Assembly: GCA_020523885.1 (NCBI GenBank)
Contig: JAJAPY010000002.1
Coordinates: 1 to 64,000, forward strand
Reading direction: 5' to 3'
Length of the DNA: 64,000 nt
DNA from: Candidatus Liberimonas magnetica
Lineage (GTDB): Bacteria > Elusimicrobiota > Endomicrobiia > Endomicrobiales > JAFGIL01
Both the position numbers and the translations under genes were made by a program. The number at the start of each line of letters is the position of its first letter. Position 1 is the stretch's first letter. Below the pieces are notes generated by a model. It saw nothing but the letters and a program-made list of their open reading frames with translations. It was not told the origin of the DNA and searched no databases. This document shows positions 53,514 to 61,902 of the stretch, piece after piece.

Positions 53514-55538
53514 ATGAAAGATAAAACTGTAGAAGATATCTCTGAAACGATAGAAGACGAGAAAATAAAACAACGGGTCCAGATAGAAAGTGTCCAGCCT
53601 AAGATAAACGGCGGCAGGTTCCCTGTTAAAAGGATAGTCGAAGATACGGTCAAGGTTGAAGCGGACATATTCGTTGACGGGAATAACGAATTATCCGCAG
53701 TGCTACTCTACCGCGAGGAAGACCACAGTAAATGGACAGAAACGCCTATGGAGCATTCGGTCAATGACAGGTGGGTGGGGGAATTCAAAGTAAGCGAGAT
53801 CGGACAGTGGAAATATTCTATTTGCGCCTGGATAGACCATTTTAAATCCTGGCAGCGCGATTTTAAGAAAAGAGTGGAAGCAGAACAAAATGTCGAAATC
53901 GACATCCTAATAGGGTTGGAATTGATAAACAGCGCACTCAAAAAAGCTTCAACAAGAGATAAAGAAAAGTTGAACAATATTATCGGAAAACTTAGCAATA
54001 AAAGGAATAAAGCAGAGGCCAATAAAGCTGCTCTTTCGGATGAACTGAAAAAAATAATGGCGAAATACCCGGATAGGGCCAATGCCGTGACATACAGGGA
54101 GCTCACGGTTATCGTTGACCCGAAGATCGCTCGTTTTAGTGCCTGGTATGAAATGTTCCCGCGCTCAGCAGGCTCAATACCGGGCAAACACGGTACTTTT
54201 AAGGACGTTATCTCGCGGCTGCCCTATATAGCTGATATGGGTTTTAGCGTACTTTATTTACCTCCTGTTCATCCGGTAGGGCTGCAATTTCGCAAAGGCA
54301 AGAACAATTCTGTAAACGCCGAAAAAGGTGCTGTGGGAAGCCCTTGGGCCATAGGCAGCAAGGAAGGCGGGCATTATGCGATAAACCCTCAATTGGGCAC
54401 ATTAAAAGATTTTCAGGAGCTTATCAGGGAAGCAGGCAAGCTCGGGATATCGATAGCTTTGGATATAGCATACCAGTGTTCTCCGGACCATCCTTATGTT
54501 ACTGAGCATCCGGAATGGTTCCGTAAAAGGCCGGACAATACCATACAATATGCCGAAAACCCTCCGAAAAAGTATCAGGACATCTATCCGCTTGATTTTG
54601 AAACCGCTGACTGGCAGGGCCTTTGGGATGAACTAAAAAACATCGTTATATACTGGATAAAACAGGATGTAAAGATATTCAGGGTGGATAATCCGCACAC
54701 GAAAGACCTGTCGTTCTGGGAATGGATGATATCGGGCATTAAAAAGGAATATCCTGAGGTTATATTTTTGTCCGAGGCTTTTACGCGGCCGAAACTCCTG
54801 TACAGGCTGGCAAAGCTGGGTTTTTCACAATCCTATAATTATTTTCCCTGGCGCAACACAAAATGGGAACTTACTGAGTTCATAACTGAACTGACCAAGA
54901 CCGAAGCCAAAGAGTTCTTTAGGGCAAACCTGTGGACAAATACTCCAGACATCTTAACCGAATACCTTCAGGTCGGAGGCCAGAATGCCTTTAAAATACG
55001 TTTTATCCTGGCCGCGACTCTGGGTGCAAACTACGGTATCTACGGCCCTGCGTTCGAATTATGCGTAAATAGGCCTCTGGGAGTAAACAGCGAAGAATAT
55101 TTAGATTCTGAAAAGTATGAGATAAAACTTTGGAAGAGAGACGGCACGGAGAGCTTGAGGCCGTTAATAACAAAAATCAACCAGATACGAAATGACAATG
55201 AGGCTCTGCAGTATGACGACAACCTGGAGTTCTATCCGATAGATAACGATTCCCTGCTGTGTTACGGAAAACACAGCCCTGATTTTTCCGAGATTTTGAT
55301 AATCATCGTGAACCTTGACCCCAGATGGGCACAATCAGGCTGGGTCGAACTGCCGCTGTCTAAATTCGGGATCGGTGATAAAAAACCTTATCAGGTGCAG
55401 GACCTTCTGACAGGGGTGCGCTATTTATGGAACGGCCCGAGGAATTTCGTCAAACTTGACCCATCTAAAGCCTGTGCTCATATTTTCAGGGTGAGACGGT
55501 ATCATCACACTGAAAAGAGCTTCGATTATTATTTATAG
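53514..55538 (+). CDS. glgE: Alpha-1,4-glucan:maltose-1-phosphate maltosyltransferase
   Basis: A 674-residue GH13 enzyme that moves maltose from maltose-1-phosphate to alpha-glucan. The maltosyltransferase N-terminal domain holds YEMFPRSAG and the barrel has VLYLPPVHPVG. Nucleophile D392 lies in FRVDNPHTK and acid/base E421 in LSEAFTRP, 29 residues apart as in characterised GlgE. The N-terminal beta domain carries an extra charged helical segment (about 140-185). The ATG at 53514 is chosen because AGGAG lies 8 bases upstream; GTG at 53508 would be too close. Probably one operon with the GlgA/GlgM gene. Confidence 0.93.
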   Translation: MKDKTVEDISETIEDEKIKQRVQIESVQPKINGGRFPVKRIVEDTVKVEADIFVDGNNELSAVLLYREEDHSKWTETPMEHSVNDRWVGEFKVSEIGQWKYSICAWIDHFKSWQRDFKKRVEAEQNVEIDILIGLELINSALKKASTRDKEKLNNIIGKLSNKRNKAEANKAALSDELKKIMAKYPDRANAVTYRELTVIVDPKIARFSAWYEMFPRSAGSIPGKHGTFKDVISRLPYIADMGFSVLYLPPVHPVGLQFRKGKNNSVNAEKGAVGSPWAIGSKEGGHYAINPQLGTLKDFQELIREAGKLGISIALDIAYQCSPDHPYVTEHPEWFRKRPDNTIQYAENPPKKYQDIYPLDFETADWQGLWDELKNIVIYWIKQDVKIFRVDNPHTKDLSFWEWMISGIKKEYPEVIFLSEAFTRPKLLYRLAKLGFSQSYNYFPWRNTKWELTEFITELTKTEAKEFFRANLWTNTPDILTEYLQVGGQNAFKIRFILAATLGANYGIYGPAFELCVNRPLGVNSEEYLDSEKYEIKLWKRDGTESLRPLITKINQIRNDNEALQYDDNLEFYPIDNDSLLCYGKHSPDFSEILIIIVNLDPRWAQSGWVELPLSKFGIGDKKPYQVQDLLTGVRYLWNGPRNFVKLDPSKACAHIFRVRRYHHTEKSFDYYL

Positions 55539-55550
55539 TGCAGCACCTAA

Positions 55551-56273
55551 ATGGAAAACAAAAAAGCCATATTTTTTGACATCTATAACACCCTCATTAA
55601 AATAAAAACAGACGAAAATGACTTTAAAACTTATGAATTTCTTTCTAACTGGCTTGCCTATAAAGGCGTAAAGATCACCCCAAGAGGGTTGTTAAGCCAG
55701 TATAGAAAGATAATAAATGAAGAACTGCGCTCAAGCAAAGAACCTTATCCGGACGTTGAGATAAAAGATGTTTTCGAACGGATTACAAAGAAAAAAGATA
55801 TTTTAAAAGAGCTTACTCTTCTTTTCAGGGTACTTACAACAAAGTCATTGATCATTTTACCTAATGCAAAGCAGGTACTGGACTCTCTGCATAGAAAAGT
55901 GAGGTTAGCTGTTGTTTCAAACAGCCAGAGGTCTTTTACAATGCCGGAACTGGCAAGGTTCGATATAGCCAAATATTTTGAATATATATTATTTTCCTCG
56001 GACATCAAAGCCCGTAAACCCACACCCAAGATATTCTTAAAGGCCTTAGGCCGTATGAAAGTAAAGCCGGCTGATGCGGTATTTGTTGGAGATGACCTGT
56101 TCGAGGATGTGGCAGGAGCAAAAAGAGCCGGGATGAAAGCTGTCTGGATAAAACACAAGGAAATTCAAAACTTACCTGCAGAAAATAAATGGCCCCTGCC
56201 CGATGCAGAAGTAAAGATCGATAATTATAGTAGTTTGCCTGAAGTTATTTGCAATTTGATTGATAATCCTTAG
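55551..56273 (+). CDS. HAD-superfamily hydrolase with DxYxT motif
   Basis: A 240-residue HAD subfamily IA protein. Motif I is D10-I-Y12-N-T, with tyrosine where phosphatases have the second Asp, as in haloacid dehalogenase-like members. Motif II is AVVSNSQ, motif III K in KARKPTPKIF, motif IV VGDDLFEDVAGAKRAGM. Loss of the acid/base Asp argues against ordinary phosphatase activity, so the reaction is uncertain. It starts 12 bases after glgE. Confidence 0.82.
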   Translation: MENKKAIFFDIYNTLIKIKTDENDFKTYEFLSNWLAYKGVKITPRGLLSQYRKIINEELRSSKEPYPDVEIKDVFERITKKKDILKELTLLFRVLTTKSLIILPNAKQVLDSLHRKVRLAVVSNSQRSFTMPELARFDIAKYFEYILFSSDIKARKPTPKIFLKALGRMKVKPADAVFVGDDLFEDVAGAKRAGMKAVWIKHKEIQNLPAENKWPLPDAEVKIDNYSSLPEVICNLIDNP

Positions 56274-56286
56274 GAGAGAAGTTGGC

Positions 56287-57990
56287 ATGCAGAATAAATA
56301 TTTGAACAAGAAAACAATAAAAGCAGCTCTTTTAGTGGGCCTTATCACTCTTTCCTGCCTTCTTCTTTATTCAAGGATAAAAAGCGAAAAGGAAAATAAA
56401 GCTGTGGAACTATGCCTTAGTTTTGAAGAAGCCTATGACTTATGTTTTGTTAACAACTATGATTTTGTGGATTTTCTTAAAAGAGCGCAGGCTATAGGAG
56501 TGGCCAGCTTTTCAGTAAGCGAAGAAACATTATCTTCGTTTGCAAATTCTGGAAAACTCATTTTTTATTCGATGGGCGAATATAAAAGAATGCAGCTTCT
56601 TGACGTAGTTTCGGGTTACGGCAAGGTTAATAACGACACAATAGTGGCAGCGGATAAAGACTTTGCCCAACAGATAACAGAGCAATTGACAAAAAGGTAC
56701 GGGTTCGCCGTAATCGTAGATAAGGCCGGCAAAAACACTATACTTAACCTTAAATTCAATTCTTCTTACAGGCCGGGTTTCTGGTCAGACAATTTGAGCC
56801 TGGGTTTTAACCCTGAAAAAATAAAACAATTGAAAGACCTGGGATTAAAAGTAGTATTACGGCCTCAAAATATTGGCAATCCGGTATGGATGTTCGAGAA
56901 CTTACCCGATAATATATCCGGGTTTTTATGGGAGGGAAAAGAAATAGCAGGCTATCCTGCCAAAGACAAGGAAACAGGACAAAACCTGATAAAAAGCGGG
57001 GTTAAGTACTTTAGCCTTGAGTTTTGCAAATTGGCCGGCGAAGATACCCTTATAAGGTCAAATCCTGCGAAAATGGTCTCGGGCCATGTTATATCTGCGG
57101 ATGAATTAAATGCAAATCAAAATCCGGCTGTGCATATATTACGCTGGGTAAGAGCTGTGAAGGAAAGGGGGAACAGGTTCCTTTACTTTCATTTCTTTAA
57201 GAACAGGCCCGTTGAAGACAATATGACATACCTCAGGTCAACCGCAAAAAGAATAAAACAGGAAGGTTTTTATCTTGAACCTTCAAGCCCTCCTGCTTAC
57301 CCGATGGGAAAATTGATATTTGAAAGGCGTTTATTGATATTTATCATTGCGATATTCTTCCCGATCTATGCTCTTTATAAGGGGAAAAGTTATCAAAACC
57401 CGGCCGTTTCCTATGCGGTCATTAACTCTATAACAGTTTCAGGAGGCCTTTTAATAGCGGCATTTTTTTATGACCTTATTTTCATGCAAAGGATAATTTT
57501 GCCGTACTCCGTAAAATTATCGATCTTAATGCCGTTACTATTAGCTGTCTTTGTATTGTACAACCTGCCTGAGTTGAGGAATTTCTTAAGGTATCAGGTA
57601 AAAGGCAGGCATATTCTATATGCTGCTCTTGCGGCCCTGGTATTAGGTGTAATGCTCCTGCGCAGCGGAAATTACCAGGCCGGGGTTTCACCTTTAGAAT
57701 TAAAGGTGAGACAGTTCCTGGAAAATGTATTTATAGTCAGGCCAAGAAGCAAAGAATTTCTTTTCGGCCAGCCCTTACTTTTGGCAGGCCTTTATTTTAA
57801 GAAGAGAAGTCTTATATTGCTCGGTATGCTAGGTCAGGTTTCGATCATAAATACTTTTATGCACGCACATACACCGGTACTTACTTCTTTGTTAAGGGTT
57901 TTTCACGGGGTTTGGCTGGGTTTTTTTATAGGCATGACAGCGATAGCTGTTTTTGAATTTACAAAGGCAATTAGAATAGAAGAAAAATAA
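56287..57990 (+). CDS. DUF5693 membrane protein
   Basis: A 567-residue protein. One helix at the N-terminus (about 12-32), an extracytoplasmic TIM-barrel-like part (about 45-340), then six or seven helices. This matches DUF5693, known mainly from Bacillota, where it is often next to csaB, as here (5 bases apart). Function unknown; the context suggests cell-wall glycan decoration. The ATG at 56287 follows AGGAGAG; the TTG frame from 56260 has no such site. Confidence 0.75.
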   Translation: MQNKYLNKKTIKAALLVGLITLSCLLLYSRIKSEKENKAVELCLSFEEAYDLCFVNNYDFVDFLKRAQAIGVASFSVSEETLSSFANSGKLIFYSMGEYKRMQLLDVVSGYGKVNNDTIVAADKDFAQQITEQLTKRYGFAVIVDKAGKNTILNLKFNSSYRPGFWSDNLSLGFNPEKIKQLKDLGLKVVLRPQNIGNPVWMFENLPDNISGFLWEGKEIAGYPAKDKETGQNLIKSGVKYFSLEFCKLAGEDTLIRSNPAKMVSGHVISADELNANQNPAVHILRWVRAVKERGNRFLYFHFFKNRPVEDNMTYLRSTAKRIKQEGFYLEPSSPPAYPMGKLIFERRLLIFIIAIFFPIYALYKGKSYQNPAVSYAVINSITVSGGLLIAAFFYDLIFMQRIILPYSVKLSILMPLLLAVFVLYNLPELRNFLRYQVKGRHILYAALAALVLGVMLLRSGNYQAGVSPLELKVRQFLENVFIVRPRSKEFLFGQPLLLAGLYFKKRSLILLGMLGQVSIINTFMHAHTPVLTSLLRVFHGVWLGFFIGMTAIAVFEFTKAIRIEEK

Positions 57991-57995
57991 TATAG

Positions 57996-59045
57996 ATGAA
58001 TGTCCTTATATCCGGCTATTATGGTTTTAATAACCTTGGGGATGAATTAATACTTAAATCCATAATTTCTGAGCTGCGTTTAAAAATAAAAAATCCCGGC
58101 ATAACAGTCCTTTCAGCAAACCCAAAAGACACAGCATCTCTTTACAATGTCCTTTCGATAAACAGGTGGTGCCCTTTCAGGATAGTTAAACATATCATAA
58201 ACTCTAATATCGTAATCTTGGGCGGCGGCGGGTTATTCCAGGATATAACCAGCAGCTTGAGCCTCTATTATTATTTGCTGGTCATAATTATTGCGAAAAT
58301 ATCCGGGAAAAAAATATTCGTTTATTCCGTAAACATCAACGAACTTAAAGCTTTTAATAGTACACTCGCCTCAAAAGCCCTGAAATTGGCAGACACAATT
58401 ACCGTAAGAGACAAAGGGTCTTTAAATATCCTTGAAAGCTGGAAGGCAGGCCTGAAAAAGTGCGAGCTCACTGCAGATCCCGTATTTCTAAGCGAGAACA
58501 TAGCCTTTAACAAATTAAAATCCAGCCCGAATATAGCTTTTATTTTGCGTGATACAGGAAATAACGGTGCCCGGGCAGAGGAATTCGCAAGCCTGGCAGA
58601 CAGGTTAGCCGGGCATTTTTCCGGAGAGATAATGTTTATACCTTTCCAGCGCCGGAATGATGATTGTTTTGCGGATAAAGTATCAAAAGCGATGAAATAT
58701 CAAAATAAAAAAATATATAAATGGGAATCTCTGGAAGATGTTTTTAAAATATATTCAGGATTAGACTTAATAATCTGCCAGAGGCTGCACGGCCTGATTT
58801 TGGCATCTTTATATGCCGTACCTTTTATCGCTATATCAGATGATGAAAAAATAATAAATTTTGCCAAGGAAATAGATGGGGGCCTGGCATTGCCTTTAAC
58901 CGGACTAAACCCGGATAAGGCCTTTGACCTTGCTTTGAACATATATGAGCATAAGGATAGATTCCAGGACAACATGCGCCGGCTGCTTCCCCTTATTAAA
59001 AAACGCGCTCAAAAGACATCCGATATCCTGATGCAGCTATTTTAA
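57996..59045 (+). CDS. csaB: CsaB-type polysaccharide pyruvyltransferase
   Basis: A 349-residue enzyme that adds pyruvyl groups to cell-wall polysaccharide. It shows the family opening GYYGFNNLGDELIL, ILGGGGLFQD, ADTITVRDKGS and the C-terminal CQRLHGLILA with the catalytic-region His. In S-layer bacteria this modification is what SLH domains bind. No SLH protein is in the window. Paired with the DUF5693 gene. Confidence 0.9.
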   Translation: MNVLISGYYGFNNLGDELILKSIISELRLKIKNPGITVLSANPKDTASLYNVLSINRWCPFRIVKHIINSNIVILGGGGLFQDITSSLSLYYYLLVIIIAKISGKKIFVYSVNINELKAFNSTLASKALKLADTITVRDKGSLNILESWKAGLKKCELTADPVFLSENIAFNKLKSSPNIAFILRDTGNNGARAEEFASLADRLAGHFSGEIMFIPFQRRNDDCFADKVSKAMKYQNKKIYKWESLEDVFKIYSGLDLIICQRLHGLILASLYAVPFIAISDDEKIINFAKEIDGGLALPLTGLNPDKAFDLALNIYEHKDRFQDNMRRLLPLIKKRAQKTSDILMQLF

Positions 59046-59055
59046 ACTTCCCTTA

Positions 59056-59653
59056 TCAGGCGCTCTCGGAATAACCGGTCATAATTGGGAAGGTATCAAG
59101 ATATTTAAAATTATTTTCTGAAGGCCTGTAGTAAAAGTTACCCAGGTTTATATAACCCGTACTGCCGCCGGGATTTATCTCAATAGCTTTCTTAAAGGTT
59201 TTTATTGCTTCAGAGGAACGACGCTTTTTGTCGAGATGGTTTAGAACCTGGTTCGCCTCTCTCTCCCATAAGTACGATCACCATGTTGGGCTTATAGGTT
59301 CTAAGGACATATTCTAAATTCTCTACTATGATCGAAGAAGTATTTTCTGGAGATCCAAGATTAAAAACGCTGAACTTTAAACCAAGATTCTTTCTGTTCA
59401 GTACTTCTTCCAATTGTTGAGGGAAAGGATGTTTGCCGCTCATCAATATCGATGTTCCCAAACATGCTATGCGGTAGTTGCTTTTTTGCTGTGCGGAGAA
59501 TTTGTTGACGATGTCCTAGAATGACAAAGACTTGAGTATATCCAAACGCAGGCCTATTTCCAATAAACTTACTACGAAAATAATCTTTAATAAGGTTACA
59601 AGTATTTTTTTACTTAATAACTCCAAGTTATTTAAATATCTAATCTCTTTCAT
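59056..59653 (-). pseudogene. Decayed SGNH/GDSL hydrolase with TPR remnant
   Basis: Read on the minus strand from 59653, it gives a membrane helix (LLKIIFVVSLLEIGLRL), then an in-frame TAG (59518-59516), then CLGTSILMSGKHPFPQQLEE, FSVFNLGSPENTSSIIV and YKPNMVIVLMGERGEP. This is the N-terminal half of an SGNH-type esterase, with GTS for the usual GDS. After a frameshift or deletion near 59225 a TPR piece follows (SSEAIKTFKKAIEINPGG, TGYINLGNFYY) up to TGA at 59058-59056. The catalytic C-terminal part is missing. This is the only minus-strand coding trace. Confidence 0.75.
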
Positions 59654-59748
59654 TTTAATGCACTTTCTTAAACTTTTTGATAGTGTAGCAAAATAATTCA
59701 GCCCTTGCAAAAATATTGCCCTTCGCGCACAAAAAATATAGCATGGCA

Positions 59749-59777
59749 TTTACAATTAGTTAAATTTTTTCTATAAT
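59749..59777 (+). promoter_or_regulatory. Strong promoter giving a leaderless ftsX transcript
   Basis: TTTACA (59749-59754), a 17-base spacer and TATAAT (59772-59777) match 11 of 12 consensus positions. The ATG of the next gene is at 59786, only 8 bases after the -10 box, and no ribosome site precedes it. The mRNA should start at or within 2 bases of the ATG. Confidence 0.75.
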
Positions 59778-59785
59778 ACACTAAT

Positions 59786-60511
59786 ATGAAAATAGACAAT
59801 ATATTGACTTTATTGATCATATCCCTTGTTTTGTCGCTTTCCGGACTCGGGTTAAACGCCTATTATCTGGCGAATAGCTATTCCGCCCAGCTTTCATCGA
59901 AAAACCAGGTTGCAGTTTTTATAAAAAAACAGAATAAAACTGAGTCTTTAGAAGTAATAAAAGAAAAGATCATAAATCTAAACGGTATCAGCGAAGTGGA
60001 ATTAAAGAGCCCTGAAGATATCCTCAAGGACATGCCTCATGTCGCACCTATTGTCAATGACATAATGATACTCGGCGAAAACCCGTTTTCGCCTTATTTT
60101 ATCGTAGAGACTTCGATAATAAATTTGTCGTATATTATGGCGCTTAAAGATAAATTAATGTCTTTTGAAGGTGTCGAAGAAGTCAAGTTCGATGAAAACC
60201 TGGTTTCTATGATCGAAGGGCTCGATAATATAATACAATTCTACAAGTTTGTATGGAAGGCCGTGCTGATAATCGCTGGACTGTTTATTTTTTTCAAATA
60301 TATTATTCTCCTTATCAAACGGGCGCTTTTTATAAAAGAAATGGTCTACATCTTGTTGCAGGGCCTGGCATCGGGTTTGTTTGGCTGGCTGGTTTATAAG
60401 GGGTTCAGCCATTATTTCTCTGCCCCCAATATTATCCAAATCCCAAGCGGATATATAGCTTACTTCCTGCTTAACGGATTAATTCTGTCTTTGGCAATAA
60501 AGAAAGATTAG
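59786..60511 (+). CDS. ftsX: FtsX-like cell-division permease
   Basis: A 241-residue protein with four transmembrane helices (about 7-28, 157-178, 186-207, 216-236) and an extracytoplasmic domain after the first. AVFIKKQ and NGISEVELKSPEDILKDM match the FtsX domain. FtsX transmits FtsE ATPase action to periplasmic amidase activators. Shorter than usual, and no ftsE is adjacent, although the EnvC-like partner follows after 5 bases. It appears to be translated from a leaderless mRNA. Confidence 0.82.
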   Translation: MKIDNILTLLIISLVLSLSGLGLNAYYLANSYSAQLSSKNQVAVFIKKQNKTESLEVIKEKIINLNGISEVELKSPEDILKDMPHVAPIVNDIMILGENPFSPYFIVETSIINLSYIMALKDKLMSFEGVEEVKFDENLVSMIEGLDNIIQFYKFVWKAVLIIAGLFIFFKYIILLIKRALFIKEMVYILLQGLASGLFGWLVYKGFSHYFSAPNIIQIPSGYIAYFLLNGLILSLAIKKD

Positions 60512-60516
60512 TAAAA

Positions 60517-61653
60517 ATGAAATTTTATATAACAATTGCAGTAGTTCTTTTTATAAATTGCGGTGTTTATGGCAAATCCGTAAATGACTATAAGCAGGAA
60601 ATAAATTCAAAATCCCAGGAACTGGACTCCGTACAAAAAACCATTCAGGAAAAAAAGCTCCAGAAAGAAATATACCAGAAAAACGAAGAAAGCACAAAAA
60701 AAGAATTGAACGAGGTAGAAAGCAAAGTATCGAGCCTGAAATTAAAAGGTGCGGCATTAAAAAAAGAAATAACTAAAGCCCAGCAGAACCTGAAAAGGAT
60801 CGGACAGGAATTAAGGTTCGCAGGCTGGGAAAAGGGGAAATGGAAAGATACCATAAATAAGGAAGCAGACCTGTTTAACCGGTATTACTACGGTTATTTC
60901 AGGGTTTTTTCAGACCTGGTCTCTGAAAAATTATACTGTGAAGTGCTCTCAAAGAAAAAAGAGTATATGGTCAGAGCTGAAAAAAAAGAAAGCATTTATA
61001 AAATATCTTTAGGCAAATGGCAGGCGGCACAAAAAAAACTTTTAGAACTTGAAACTCAGCTTATAAAAACAACAAGCCAGCATAAGGATTTAAAGAAACA
61101 GAAAGAAAAACTACTTGAAACCGCGATAGGAAAGCGGGTTGCGGCAGAGAATGAGATCCGTGAGCTTGAGGCTTCAAAGCAGGAACTAAAGCAATTATTA
61201 TCTAAGCTCTCTAAAGAGAAAAAGAAGAGCGAGCAGGAAATTGCCGCTAAAAAGGCCTTTAAAGAAAAAAGAAAACAGCTTCCCTGGCCGCTTACCGGAA
61301 AGGTAATAACGAATTTCGGCAGGAACAAGCACCCTGACCTTGATACTTACTTGATAAGCAACGGCATAAAGATACTTTCTCAGAACAGCGCTGTTGTAAA
61401 GGCGGTATCAGGCGGGGAAGTAATGTTCTGCGGCGAGTTCCGGGCTTACGGCCAGATGGTTATATTGGACCACGGCGGCGGTTTCTATACGATCTACGGG
61501 CACCTTGGTGAAATAAGCGTAAAGGAAGGCGGCAAAGTAAAAACAAACGACCCTGTCGGCACTTTAAACAGTAACGGAGATAAGAATGCAGTGCTGTATT
61601 TTGAAGTTCGTTCCGACGGAGTAGCAGAAGACCCGATGCTGTGGCTTAAATAA
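60517..61653 (+). CDS. EnvC-like protein with coiled coil and degenerate LytM domain
   Basis: A 378-residue exported protein: signal peptide (about 1-19), a long coiled coil (about 22-250) and a C-terminal M23/LytM fold from about 262 (WPLTGKVITNFG to the end). The metal site is lost: the HxGxD motif reads S281-N-G-I-K285 and the HLHFE motif reads VLYFE; H329 alone remains. Degenerate LytM with coiled coil is the plan of EnvC, which activates cell-wall amidases together with FtsX. The preceding FtsX gene supports this. Confidence 0.88.
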   Translation: MKFYITIAVVLFINCGVYGKSVNDYKQEINSKSQELDSVQKTIQEKKLQKEIYQKNEESTKKELNEVESKVSSLKLKGAALKKEITKAQQNLKRIGQELRFAGWEKGKWKDTINKEADLFNRYYYGYFRVFSDLVSEKLYCEVLSKKKEYMVRAEKKESIYKISLGKWQAAQKKLLELETQLIKTTSQHKDLKKQKEKLLETAIGKRVAAENEIRELEASKQELKQLLSKLSKEKKKSEQEIAAKKAFKEKRKQLPWPLTGKVITNFGRNKHPDLDTYLISNGIKILSQNSAVVKAVSGGEVMFCGEFRAYGQMVILDHGGGFYTIYGHLGEISVKEGGKVKTNDPVGTLNSNGDKNAVLYFEVRSDGVAEDPMLWLK

Positions 61654-61660
61654 TGACAAT

Positions 61661-61826
61661 CTCTAAACGGCAATCTCGAATTTCGAATACAGAATTTCGA
61701 AAAAATAACCAATAAGACAAAACGGCAAAAAGAGAAACAGAATAAAAGACAAAAATATTGAATTTGAAGTAACTTTGCTGTTTTGAATATTAGCTATTGT
61801 AATTTTTTTCGATATTCGAAATTGTG
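61661..61826. repeat. Word-type hairpin, TTCGAAATTCG family, copy 3
   Basis: The left arm (CGGCAATCTCGAATTTCGAA and on, 61669-61702) pairs with GTAATTTTTTTCGATATTCG and on (61799-61824). Inside are CAAAAATATTGAATTT and TTTTGAATATTAGCTATTG, shared with copies at 37381 and 41617. It begins within 8 bases of the EnvC stop. Confidence 0.7.
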
Positions 61827-61902
61827 TGCCTTAAAGCAACTACGTAGATAATAAAAACACAGATATTTTTGACATTACGAATTTAGTAAACAGGAGGTTT
61901 GT

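Noticed and set aside
61869-61874. TTGACA as promoter for the TraF-like gene
   Set aside because: No acceptable -10 box lies 16-18 bases downstream; the position falls on the ribosome site.
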